Part shown: positions 32,221 through 40,013 of the stretch, one piece after another
How the letters are laid out: each line of letters starts with the position of its first letter
How positions within the stretch are numbered: position 1 is the first letter of the stretch
Source of the DNA: DASSTJ01 sp035707965
GTDB lineage: Bacteria; Actinomycetota; Actinomycetes; Actinomycetales; Angustibacteraceae
DNA length: 55,249 nucleotides
Direction of reading: 5' to 3'
Assembly: GCA_035707965.1 (NCBI GenBank)
Contig: DASSTJ010000037.1
Span: 1-55,249 of the forward strand
Program-made: the position numbers and the translations under genes
Notes under the pieces: generated by a model
What the model was told of the DNA's origin: nothing
Seen by the model: the letters and a program-made list of their open reading frames with translations, nothing else
The model's database searches: none

Positions 32221-32802
32221 GTGAATGAGCCAGCGAGCCGACGCATGACGGGAGAGGAGCGCCGGGAGCAGGTGCTGGGCGCGGCGCTTCGGGTGTTCGC
32301 CGAGGGCGGGTACGCGGCGACCACCACCGACCCGGTCGCGCGAGCCGCAGGCGTGTCCCAGCCCTACGTCGTCCGCATGTTCGGCACGAAGCAACAGCTC
32401 TTCGCCGAGGTGTACCGGCGGGCGTGCGCTCGTGTCGTCGAGGCGCTCGCCGGTGTCCAGGCCGGGCCGGATGCTGGTGAGCGGATGGGGCAGGCGTACA
32501 TCGAGCTGCTGCGCGACCACGACCTGCTGCAGCTGATGATGCACGGCTACGTCGCCGGCACCGACCCGGAGATCGGCCGCATCGCCCGTCAGACGCTCGC
32601 CGAGGCGTACCGGCTGTACCGGGAGCGCTCGGGTGGCTCTCCGGAGGACGCGCGCAGCTTCGTCGCCCACGGCATGCTGATCAACGTGCTGGTCGCCAGC
32701 GGTGCACCAGACCACCTGGGTGAGGACCCGGACGTGGACGACCTGACGACCTGTGTCATGGGCGAGGCGCTCGACGGCATCAAGAAGCGGGCCGCGGGGT
32801 GA
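32221..32802 (+). CDS. TetR family repressor
   Basis: 193 residues. The N-terminal helix-turn-helix is clear: REQVLGAALRVFAEGGYAATTTDPVARAAGVSQPYVVRMFGTKQQLF (about residues 17-63). The C-terminal helical ligand-binding half is poorly conserved, as usual. It is divergent from the MFS pump and is the obvious candidate for binding the dyad in the pump promoter and for autoregulation. GTG 32221 lies just after a -10 box; ATG 32245 would also keep the HTH. Its stop overlaps the GTG of truB, so truB translation may depend on it. Confidence 0.88.
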   Translation: MNEPASRRMTGEERREQVLGAALRVFAEGGYAATTTDPVARAAGVSQPYVVRMFGTKQQLFAEVYRRACARVVEALAGVQAGPDAGERMGQAYIELLRDHDLLQLMMHGYVAGTDPEIGRIARQTLAEAYRLYRERSGGSPEDARSFVAHGMLINVLVASGAPDHLGEDPDVDDLTTCVMGEALDGIKKRAAG

Positions 32803-33725
32803 CCGACCCCGCCGCGCGTCGTGCCGGCGCGGCCCCCGACGGCCTCGTGATCGTCGACAAGCCGGCCGGGTGGACCAGCCACGACGTCGTCGCCCGAATG
32901 CGTCGGCTGGCTGGCACCCGCAAGGTCGGCCATGCCGGCACGCTGGATCCCATGGCCACCGGGGTGCTCGTGCTCGGTGTCGGCCGGGCGACACGACTGC
33001 TGACCTACGTCGTCGGCGTCGACAAGACGTATCTCGCCACCATCCGCCTCGGCGCGTCCACGGTGACGGACGACGCCGAGGGTGACGTGACCGGTCGGTG
33101 CGCGGCCGCGGCGCTCGAGGCGGTCGACGACGAGGCTCTGGCGCGCGAGATCACGCGGCTCACCGGGCCGATCCACCAGGTGCCCAGCGCCGTGAGCGCC
33201 ATCAAGGTCGACGGCAGACGGTCCTACGCCCGAGTTCGGTCGGGGGAGCAGGTCGCGCTCGCGGCCCGCCCCGTCACCGTGCACCGGTTCGAGGTGCTGG
33301 CCCGACGAGAGGTGACGGACGACGGGTGCCCGGCGGTGGACCTCGAGGTGGAGGTCGAGGTCAGCTCGGGCTGCTACGTGCGCGCGCTCGCTCGTGACCT
33401 CGGTGCGGCCCTGGGCGTCGGGGGTCACCTCACGGCGTTGCGGCGCACGCGCGTCGGTCCGTACGGGCTGGAGGCCGCGCGTTCGCTGGATGTGCTGGCG
33501 AGGCAGCTCGCCGTCCTGCCGCTGGCCGACGCGGCCTCCGCGATCTTCCCGGTTCGCCGGCTCGACGCGGCCGAGGCAGCGACGCTGCGGTTCGGCCAGA
33601 GGGTGACGGCCTCGGGGCTGGGAGACGGCCCCGTCGCCGCCCTCGGCCCGGATGGTGACCTCGTCGCGCTCCTCGAGGACCGGGCAGGCCAGGCCCGCTC
33701 GCTCCTCGTCGTGCCGGAGGGGTGA
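32799..33725 (+). CDS. truB: tRNA pseudouridine(55) synthase
   Basis: A 308-residue TruB, which makes pseudouridine 55 in the T-loop of tRNAs. VIVDKPAGWTSHDVVARMRR opens the protein, and the catalytic Asp50 sits in HAGTLDPMATGVLVLGVGRATR. VDKTYLATIRLG and QVPSAVSAIKVDGRRSYARVR follow, with EVSSGCYVRALARDLG and a C-terminal PUA-like region. GTG 32799 overlaps the tetR stop by 4 bp. In many actinobacteria truB belongs to the rbfA/ribF group; here it is separated from rbfA by the pump/repressor pair and from ribF by four genes. Confidence 0.94.
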   Translation: MTDPAARRAGAAPDGLVIVDKPAGWTSHDVVARMRRLAGTRKVGHAGTLDPMATGVLVLGVGRATRLLTYVVGVDKTYLATIRLGASTVTDDAEGDVTGRCAAAALEAVDDEALAREITRLTGPIHQVPSAVSAIKVDGRRSYARVRSGEQVALAARPVTVHRFEVLARREVTDDGCPAVDLEVEVEVSSGCYVRALARDLGAALGVGGHLTALRRTRVGPYGLEAARSLDVLARQLAVLPLADAASAIFPVRRLDAAEAATLRFGQRVTASGLGDGPVAALGPDGDLVALLEDRAGQARSLLVVPEG

Positions 33726-33749
33726 CCGCAGCGGTCAGGACCTGACCGC
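33724..33749. terminator. Nested palindromes at the truB/methyltransferase convergence
   Basis: GACCGC/GCGGTC around one base (33724-33736) overlaps GCGGTCAGG/CCTGACCGC around one base (33731-33749). The two alternatives share bases and include part of the truB stop and the whole methyltransferase stop codon. Likely a two-way terminator. Confidence 0.45.
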
Positions 33750-34589
33750 CTGCAGGGTGTAGCTGCACGCGAGCCGCTCTGGTCGGTCCCTCAGCCGGTA
33801 CTCGCCGTCGTCCCCGAGGGCCATGAGACCGACCTGCGCCTCCCACGGCACGCTGTCGTGCTCCTCGAACGCGGTGAGCGCCATACCGGCGTCCATGAGG
33901 GCCGTGATGGTCTGCGCCAGGCCGTGGTTCCACTCGTGGCTCCGGGTCGAGGTGAGGACCGCGTCCGTCTGGACGTAGGTGCCCGGATCGTCGAAGACCA
34001 TGGGCTGCTCGGTCTCGAAGTACGGGTACTCCACCGCCAGCAGGCCGTCGGGACGTGCGTCGTCAAGCGCCCAGAGCATCGGATGACCCTCACGCAGGAA
34101 GAGCCGCCCGCCGGGCCGCAGGAGGTCGGACACGGTCCGGGCCCAGCGACGGATGTCCGGTAGCCAGCACAGCGCCCCGACACCCGTGTAGACGAGGTCG
34201 AACGTGCCCGGCTCGAGCACGTCCGTCGCGGCGTAGACCTCGGCCTCGACGAACTCGATGTCGGAGCCGGTCGCTCCGGCGAGGCGGCGAGCCTGCTCGA
34301 GCGAGACGGGCGACAGGTCGAGTCCTGTCATGCGTGACCCCAGGCGGTGCAGCGACAGGGTGTCGGTCCCGATGTGGCACTGCAGGTGCACGCCCCGCGC
34401 CCCGCGCACGTCGCCGAGCCGGGGCAGGTCGAACCGCACCACGTCGCTGAGGTGCTGCGGGTCAGCGATGAAGCGGTCGAGACCGTAGTCAGGCGACGCC
34501 GCGTGCGCAGGCGCACGGTCGTCCCACAACGCGCGGTTGACGACGCGGTAGTCGGACGTCGGGTCGCCCGCGGGCGGCAGCTCGTTCAC
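33735..34589 (-). CDS. Class I SAM-dependent methyltransferase
   Basis: 284 residues from GTG 34589; the open frame continues upstream but only as a shadow of the ABC permease gene. The SAM-binding region appears as VHLQCHIGTDTLSLHRLGSRMTGLDLSP, with FDLVYTGVGALCWLPDIRRWARTVSDLLRPGGRLFLREGHPM after it. The LQCHxGxDTLSL form of motif I marks a known subgroup of small-molecule methyltransferases whose substrates are mostly unknown. The C-terminal half (YPYFETEQPMVFDD, EWNHGLAQTITALMDAG) is substrate-specific. It follows the ABC permease gene by 44 bases and may belong to the same minus-strand unit. Confidence 0.82.
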   Translation of the reverse strand: MNELPPAGDPTSDYRVVNRALWDDRAPAHAASPDYGLDRFIADPQHLSDVVRFDLPRLGDVRGARGVHLQCHIGTDTLSLHRLGSRMTGLDLSPVSLEQARRLAGATGSDIEFVEAEVYAATDVLEPGTFDLVYTGVGALCWLPDIRRWARTVSDLLRPGGRLFLREGHPMLWALDDARPDGLLAVEYPYFETEQPMVFDDPGTYVQTDAVLTSTRSHEWNHGLAQTITALMDAGMALTAFEEHDSVPWEAQVGLMALGDDGEYRLRDRPERLACSYTLQAVRS

Positions 34590-34633
34590 GGTGTCAGCGT
34601 GGCACGCTGCCCGACGCGCAGTCACCCGATGAC

Positions 34634-35434
34634 TCAGCTCAGGACGTCGCGGCGGCGGAAACCCAGCACGGCGACCACGGCCAGCACCACGACGGTCGTG
34701 ACCGCCACCGCCACCGATGACCAGGACACCCCGTGTCGCAACGGGTCGTGACCGATGTACTGGTAGAAGGGCGACAGCTTCTGGAAGGGCTCCAACCAGG
34801 ACACGACCGGCGCGAGGCCGTTCACGACGTAGGCGACCACCGCGACGACAGCGGGCACGGCCCGACTGAGCGTCGCGTGCCCCGTGATGCCGCCGACTGC
34901 CAGGGCAAGCGTGCCGAACACCAGCGCCAGGAGGGCCATGTGCAGCATGGCGGCGGTCACGTCGGGCCAGGACAGCCCCATGTCGGCGAGCGCACCGCCG
35001 CCCATGAGGCTCACCAGGCCGACGGCCGCCAGCAGCAGCACGCCCACGCACATCGCCATCAGCTTCTCCACCACGACACGGCTGCGGCTGACCGGCGTGG
35101 ACAAGAGCATGTCCATGGTGCGTCGGTCCTCCTCGCCGGCCACCGCGGCGGCGCCGGCCGTCACCGTGTAGAGCATGAGCACCAGCGGCCCCATGAACGA
35201 CAGCAGCTCGACCTGCAGGTAGCCGACCGGGGTCGACAGGTCGGCGCCTGTGGTGGCGAAGAGCGACCGCATCGCCTCGGGCATCTGGTCGAGGAAGTCG
35301 CTCATCGACGGCTGCCCGCGCATGCTGGGCCAGATGGCGACGTACATCGCGACGAGAAGCGCGAGGCTGGTGACCCAGCCGACCAGTGCCCGACGCTGGT
35401 CGAACAGCGTCTTCAGTGCCACGTCATGCAGCAT
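34634..35434 (-). CDS. ABC-2 type transporter permease
   Basis: A 266-residue protein with six hydrophobic helices and the typical ABC-2 layout: a first helix after FDQRRALVGWVTSL, then EEDRRTMDMLLSTPVSRSRVVVEKLM, the conserved coupling segment before the third helix. The gene starts at ATG 35434 and overlaps the stop of the ATPase gene by 11 bp, so the two form an exporter (two ATPases plus two permeases). Relatives export drugs, antibiotics, lipids or peptides. No substrate is indicated. The last residues GFRRRDVLS are typical of this group. Confidence 0.87.
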   Translation of the reverse strand: MLHDVALKTLFDQRRALVGWVTSLALLVAMYVAIWPSMRGQPSMSDFLDQMPEAMRSLFATTGADLSTPVGYLQVELLSFMGPLVLMLYTVTAGAAAVAGEEDRRTMDMLLSTPVSRSRVVVEKLMAMCVGVLLLAAVGLVSLMGGGALADMGLSWPDVTAAMLHMALLALVFGTLALAVGGITGHATLSRAVPAVVAVVAYVVNGLAPVVSWLEPFQKLSPFYQYIGHDPLRHGVSWSSVAVAVTTVVVLAVVAVLGFRRRDVLS

Positions 35435-36329
35435 CGTCGGCCTCGTAGTAGGTCAGGAACGTCTCCTCGAGCTCGGCCTCGGCGCACTCGAAGTCGACCA
35501 CGTGATGCCGCGTGACCCGTTTGAGCAGCGTGTCGAGCGACGACTGCGGAGCGCTGCAGCGCAGCCTGCCGTCCTGCAGCTCCAGGTCGCGCACTCCAGG
35601 CAGCCCGGCGAACTCGGACGCGTCCACCCCGTCGGCGAACGTGGCGACCACATGGTGCAACGACTTGGCGCGCAACGTCTCCAGACGCTCGACGGCGATG
35701 AGACGACCGGCGCGGACCACGCCGATGCGATCGGCAAGGCGTTGCACCTCAGCCAGCACGTGGGACGACAGCAGCACGCTGCCTCCACGGGTGGTGTGCT
35801 CACGCAGCAGCGCCTGGAACTCCTGCTGCACCAGCGGATCGAGGCCGCTCGTCGGCTCGTCCAGGAGCAGGAGCCGCGGCTGCGACATCATGGCCAGCAC
35901 GACCGCGAGCTTCTGCCGGTTGCCCTTCGACAGCGACGTTGCGGGGCGCGAGAGGTCGAGGTCGAGACGCCGGGCCAGCGCGCGCCCGTGGTCGGCTCCG
36001 TCGTCGCCGCGGAGGTGAGCGAGGTACTCGAGGTGCTGCACGCCGGTCATGCGCCGGTAGAACGCTGGCTCGCCCGGCAGGTAGCCCACGTCGCGGTGAA
36101 CGTGCACGCTGTCGCGCCACGTGTCCGCACCAAGCACCCGGGCCCGCCCGGACGTCGGCCGCAGCAGGCCCATGAGCAGCCGCAGCGTCGTCGTCTTGCC
36201 GGCACCGTTCGGGCCCAGGTACCCGAAGACCTCGCCGGCGTCCACGCGAAGGTGCAGGTCGCGCAACGCGAGCGTCTCTCCGTAGGACTTCGTCAGTCCG
36301 ACGGTCTCGACGACGGGCGCGTGCGGCAC
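35424..36329 (-). CDS. ABC transporter ATP-binding protein
   Basis: About 301 residues from GTG 36329 (313 from GTG 36365; neither start has a strong ribosome-binding site). Walker A is GPNGAGKTT, the signature reads SLSKGNRQK (the variant seen in drug-export ABC-2 ATPases), Walker B is LLLLDEPTSGLDP, and the switch His is in LLSSHVLAEV. The C-terminal extension (residues about 220-300) is typical of the CcmA/NodI-like exporter ATPases. It powers the overlapping permease gene. The upstream gap of about 100 bases to the subtilase gene holds a strong hairpin. Confidence 0.88.
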   Translation of the reverse strand: MPHAPVVETVGLTKSYGETLALRDLHLRVDAGEVFGYLGPNGAGKTTTLRLLMGLLRPTSGRARVLGADTWRDSVHVHRDVGYLPGEPAFYRRMTGVQHLEYLAHLRGDDGADHGRALARRLDLDLSRPATSLSKGNRQKLAVVLAMMSQPRLLLLDEPTSGLDPLVQQEFQALLREHTTRGGSVLLSSHVLAEVQRLADRIGVVRAGRLIAVERLETLRAKSLHHVVATFADGVDASEFAGLPGVRDLELQDGRLRCSAPQSSLDTLLKRVTRHHVVDFECAEAELEETFLTYYEADDAA

Positions 36330-36377
36330 ACGATCAGGTTGCCGTCCTGCGCGCCTACGTACCACGGCCGAACGTCC

Positions 36378-36418
36378 CGGGGTGGGCGGAGCGACGTCTC
36401 GCCGCCCCGCCCACCCCG
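36378..36418 (-). terminator. Hairpin downstream of the subtilase gene
   Basis: CGGGGTGGGCGG (36378-36389) pairs perfectly with CCGCCCACCCCG (36407-36418), with further pairing inside the loop. It lies 18 bases past the minus-strand subtilase stop and so should end that transcript before the ABC genes. Confidence 0.55.
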
Positions 36419-36435
36419 CGAGCGAGCAGCTGCTG

Positions 36436-38181
36436 CTAGCCGCGCGCGGTCACGGCTGCGTAGGCGTTCACGACACCGTTGCCGTAGAAGCCGTTGTCGC
36501 GGATGGATCCCTTGCAGGTTGCGGACTGCGAGACGACCGCGCCGCTCCTCGTGACCAGCGTCCACACGTAGTCACGTGGCTGTGGGCACGCGTGGTCGAC
36601 CGCCGTCCGCTCGAGGATGCGTTCGGTCGTCGACGGGTCCAGCGTCAGGCCGCCGTGCTTGTGGTCCTTCTTGCCGTACTCGCTGACGATGAGGGCTGCG
36701 ACGCCGACGGCGTGCGGCGATGCCATCGAGGTGCCCTGCAGGTACTGGTAGTACGCGCAGATGTCGCCCTTGCAGTCCCGGACGACGAAGTCGTTGGTCG
36801 GTTCGCCGTTCTCGTCGATGTCACCGTTGGCGCGCGCCACGTTCTCCGGGTAGGCGGCGAGGATCATGGAGCGGGGGTCGACCGTGCCGTCGGGGGAGTC
36901 GTAGGCGTCTCCGCCGGGGGCCGACACGTCGGTCTGCTCGGTGCCGTAGTTGGAGTAGTACGCGAGCCGGGTCGACGGACCGATCGAGCTCACCGACACG
37001 ACGCCCTTGCTCTCCGTCGGCACCGTGATGCACGAGTTGTCGATCTGGCGCGTCTTCGCGGCGCCCGCCGGGAAGTCAGGGCTGGTCGTGTCCTCCACCG
37101 GGTGACCCAGGTCGGTGAACTCGTTGCCCATGGCCGCGATCGGCAGCACGCCGTGCCGGCGTGCGTAGTCGAGCGCCCGTTGCGTCGTCTCTCGGATGAC
37201 CCGCTGCTCCGTGCGCTCCGCCGGGGAGTCGGCCGGGTTGTCGACGCAGTTGAAGAGCCACGGGTCGACGTAGAAGCTCATGTTGATGACGTCGACCCCG
37301 ATGTCGGCCGCGTAGGTGATGGCCTCGAGCGTCGGCTGCAGGAAGAAGTAGCCGGAGTCCTGACCCGCCCGAAGGTTCAGCAGTGTCACGTTGGGCGCGA
37401 CACCGGCGATCCCGATGCCGTTGATCGGCGCGCCGATCGTGCTCGCCACGTGCGTGCCGTGCTCGTTGTCGTCCTCGTCCACCGGGTCCACGCAGGACGG
37501 GTGCTCGCACGGACCGTCGATGGCCGGGTTGTCGGTGACGAAGTTGTGGGACAGCGCGGCGTCGAAGTTGGCCGCGACGTCGGGGTGCGACCCGTCGATG
37601 CCCGTGTCGATGATGCCGACGCGCACCCCCTTGCTGCCGGGCTGCACACGGTAGGAGCCGTTCGGCGTGGCTCCGATCTGCCGCATGTCCCACTGGCGGT
37701 TGGCGAGCGGCTCGGCGTCCGGCACGGCAGCGGCGTCCTTCTGGCCTGCCGGGCGCTTCTGGGACCGCACCTCGGTCAGTCGTTCGAGGTCGGACGCCTT
37801 GGTGCGTTGCTGCGCCGCCGCGCTGGCCCGCTTCTCCGTCGGCGCATAGCCGATGACGCGGTCGCGGGCCGCTCCCACGACGGCCCCGGAGCCGGATACG
37901 CGGGAGGCGAATGCGGCGTCGCTGCTGCGCGCGACGGCGTAGCCCACCTCGCCGTTCTCCGACACCACCGTGCCTCCTGCAGCGGTGATAGCGGCGCGGG
38001 CCGCCTTCGCGGCCGACGGTGACGAGTACAGGACGATGTAGTCCTGTGCTCCCGAGGTGGTCGTGGTCCTGGCCGGGTGGGCGCCGGTGGGCGTCACGGC
38101 GTCGGCGACGGACGGGAGGACTGCGGTCGTGGCCGCCAGGGCGGCGGCCGAGGTGAAGGTGAGGACGACGGATCTGCGCAT
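36436..38181 (-). CDS. Secreted subtilisin-like serine protease (S8)
   Basis: A 581-residue precursor. A signal peptide (MRRSVVLTFTSAAALAATT, ending about ADA at 28) and an inhibitor-type propeptide (DYIVLYSSPSAAKAARAAI) precede the catalytic domain. The triad is complete: Asp192 in GIIDTGIDG, His241 in NEHGTHVAS and Ser485 in GTSMASPHA; the oxyanion Asn is in AAMGNEF. Several Cys residues (PCEHPSC, NCVDN, DCKGDIC) suggest disulfides. ATG 38181 has AGGAGAG just upstream. It is probably exported by Sec and matured by self-cleavage; target unknown. It lies in an accessory block inserted between truB and ribF. Confidence 0.93.
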   Translation of the reverse strand: MRRSVVLTFTSAAALAATTAVLPSVADAVTPTGAHPARTTTTSGAQDYIVLYSSPSAAKAARAAITAAGGTVVSENGEVGYAVARSSDAAFASRVSGSGAVVGAARDRVIGYAPTEKRASAAAQQRTKASDLERLTEVRSQKRPAGQKDAAAVPDAEPLANRQWDMRQIGATPNGSYRVQPGSKGVRVGIIDTGIDGSHPDVAANFDAALSHNFVTDNPAIDGPCEHPSCVDPVDEDDNEHGTHVASTIGAPINGIGIAGVAPNVTLLNLRAGQDSGYFFLQPTLEAITYAADIGVDVINMSFYVDPWLFNCVDNPADSPAERTEQRVIRETTQRALDYARRHGVLPIAAMGNEFTDLGHPVEDTTSPDFPAGAAKTRQIDNSCITVPTESKGVVSVSSIGPSTRLAYYSNYGTEQTDVSAPGGDAYDSPDGTVDPRSMILAAYPENVARANGDIDENGEPTNDFVVRDCKGDICAYYQYLQGTSMASPHAVGVAALIVSEYGKKDHKHGGLTLDPSTTERILERTAVDHACPQPRDYVWTLVTRSGAVVSQSATCKGSIRDNGFYGNGVVNAYAAVTARG

Positions 38182-38341
38182 GCCACTCTCCTGTGATGTT
38201 CCCGATGGTTCGGGTGAACCTCGCAAACTAGGGCCAAAAGGCTCCTGGTGGGAAGGGGTCGATCACCGTGGCTCGTCAGGTGGCACAGTGGTCCCCGGCG
38301 CCAGCCAGGCGGACGACCCGACGGAGCGGAAGGCACGACGC

Positions 38342-39364
38342 GTGGAGCGGTGGAACGAGCTGCAGGAGGTGCCTGCGGGCTACGGACCGTCGATCGTCAC
38401 GCTGGGCAACTTCGACGGGGTGCACGCCGGCCACCGGGCGGTGCTCGGCGAGGTGGTCACCAGGGCTCGAGCCGTCGGGGGCCGGGCGGTCGCCATCACG
38501 TTCGACCCGCACCCCCTCCAGGTGCTGCACCCGGATCGCGCGCCCGCGCTCATCACCAGCCTCCGCCAGCGACTGGAGCTGATGGCGTCGACCGGTCTGG
38601 ACGCGGTGCTGGTCATGGAGTTCACCCGAGAGCTCGCCACGTGGAGCCCCCGGGAGTTCGTCGAGCGCGTCCTGGTGGCGACACTCGGGGCGCGCACCGT
38701 GGTGGTGGGGCGCGACACCCGGTTCGGGCACCGCAACAGCGGCGATGTCGGCACCCTCCAGGCGCTGGGCGCCGAGCTGGGCTTCGCGGTCGAGGTCCTG
38801 GGCGACCGGCACCCCGAGTCCGCCGACCGCCGGTGGTCGTCGTCCTGGGTCCGCGAGCTGCTGCTCGGCGGCGACGTCGCGGACGCGGCCGCGGTCCTGG
38901 CTCGACCGCACCGCCTGGCCGGCACCGTCGTGCACGGCGACCACCGCGGGCGCGAGCTGGGGTTCCCGACGGCCAACCTCGGCGAGCCCGTCGAGGGGCT
39001 GGTGCCGGCGGACGGGGTCTACGCCGGCTGGATGCTGCGCCGGACCCTGCCCGACAGCGACCCGGACCGCATGCTGCCGGCGGCGGTCTCGATCGGCACG
39101 AACCCCACCTTCGACGGTGAGAGCCGTCGGGTCGAGGCGTACGTCCTCGACCGAACGGACCTGGACCTCTACGGCGAGCCGGTGGCGCTGGAGCTCGTGG
39201 AGCGGCTCCGGCCGACCGAACGGTTCGACTCCGTCGAGGCGTTGGTGGCCCAGATGCGGGACGACGTGGAGGCGTGTCGTCGCGTCCTCGGCCACCTCGT
39301 CGTGCCTGGTCACGAGCAGGCTGCGGGCCTCGGTGCGGATGACGGGGACACCTCCCGAGGCTGA
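38342..39364 (+). CDS. ribF: Bifunctional riboflavin kinase/FAD synthetase
   Basis: A 340-residue RibF that makes FMN and then FAD from riboflavin. The N-terminal nucleotidyltransferase domain has VTLGNFDGVHAGHRAVL, TFDPHPLQVLHP and SSSWVRELLLGG. The C-terminal kinase domain has VVHGDHRGRELGFPTANL, ADGVYAGWML and SIGTNPTFDG. GTG 38342 is chosen with GGAAGG upstream; the frame is open to 38057 but that part opposes the subtilase gene. The 160-base divergent gap with the subtilase shows no gene. The rpsO promoter appears to lie at its very end. Confidence 0.93.
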   Translation: MERWNELQEVPAGYGPSIVTLGNFDGVHAGHRAVLGEVVTRARAVGGRAVAITFDPHPLQVLHPDRAPALITSLRQRLELMASTGLDAVLVMEFTRELATWSPREFVERVLVATLGARTVVVGRDTRFGHRNSGDVGTLQALGAELGFAVEVLGDRHPESADRRWSSSWVRELLLGGDVADAAAVLARPHRLAGTVVHGDHRGRELGFPTANLGEPVEGLVPADGVYAGWMLRRTLPDSDPDRMLPAAVSIGTNPTFDGESRRVEAYVLDRTDLDLYGEPVALELVERLRPTERFDSVEALVAQMRDDVEACRRVLGHLVVPGHEQAAGLGADDGDTSRG

Positions 39365-39370
39365 TAGGCT
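39365..39370 (+). promoter_or_regulatory. Candidate -10 box of rpsO
   Basis: TAGGCT starts directly after the ribF stop and lies 88 bases before rpsO. rpsO often has its own promoter, and the same hexamer precedes proS. Confidence 0.35.
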
Positions 39371-39457
39371 GGACGTCGCCGTCAGAACGGCCGCGGACCC
39401 AGAGAGCCCGGGTGGACTCGCCCCGGAGCGCCGCGCAACGACACCCCAAGGAGAACC

Positions 39458-39727
39458 GTGCCCCTCGACGCCGCCATCAAGCAGCAGATCATGACCGAGT
39501 ACGCCACGCACGAGGGCGACACCGGTTCCCCCGAGGTGCAGGTGGCCATGCTGAGCCGGCGCATCGCCGACCTCACGGAGCACCTCAAGGAGCACAAGCA
39601 CGACCACCACAGCCGTCGTGGTCTGCTCCTGCTGGTCGGTCAGCGCCGTCGGCTGCTGAACTACCTGAAGGACAAGGACATCAACCGCTACCGGTCGCTC
39701 ATCGAGCGGCTGGGCCTGCGCCGCTGA
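39458..39727 (+). CDS. rpsO: 30S ribosomal protein S15
   Basis: The 89-residue S15, complete: GDTGSPEVQVAMLSRRIADLTEHLKEHKHDHHSRRGLLLLV is the family core, binding the central domain of 16S rRNA, and the C-terminus reads YRSLIERLGLRR. GTG 39458 has AAGGAGAA at normal spacing. It is followed by a clear terminator and then pnp, the common rpsO-pnp order, in which the two genes are often linked by RNA processing. Confidence 0.97.
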   Translation: MPLDAAIKQQIMTEYATHEGDTGSPEVQVAMLSRRIADLTEHLKEHKHDHHSRRGLLLLVGQRRRLLNYLKDKDINRYRSLIERLGLRR

Positions 39728-39738
39728 CTCGCCGACGG

Positions 39739-39766
39739 GGAGCGGCCCCGATCCTGGGGCCGCTCC
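39739..39766 (+). terminator. Intrinsic terminator after rpsO
   Basis: GGAGCGGCCCC (39739-39749) and GGGGCCGCTCC (39756-39766) form a perfect 11-bp stem with a 6-base loop, followed by TTCGTCAT. The best factor-independent terminator in the window. Confidence 0.75.
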
Positions 39767-39962
39767 TTCGTCATACCTGACGAGCGTCGGCCTGCTTCGC
39801 ACCGGACACAACTTCACAGCGACTGCACCACCAGTACCAGCGCCGGACGACGGACGTTCCGCACCGGTCCTCGGTAGTGGCCGCCGGAGCCCGCGTCGCG
39901 GGATCGGCCGTCGGCCTCGATCGAAGACCGGGTCCAGGACCGTCTCCGTCGTCGGCGCGCCG

Positions 39963-39982
39963 GGCCGGCCGCACGGCCGGCC
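39963..39982 (+). promoter_or_regulatory. Stem-loop in the pnp leader
   Basis: GGCCGGCCG and CGGCCGGCC pair perfectly (9 bp, 2-base centre) about 30 bases before the pnp ATG. The 286-base rpsO-pnp gap has no gene. In other bacteria pnp controls its own mRNA through a 5' stem cut by RNase III; whether this stem acts that way is inference. Confidence 0.45.
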
Positions 39983-40013
39983 TGACCGACACAGAAACGG
40001 AGAGTGACCCGAC

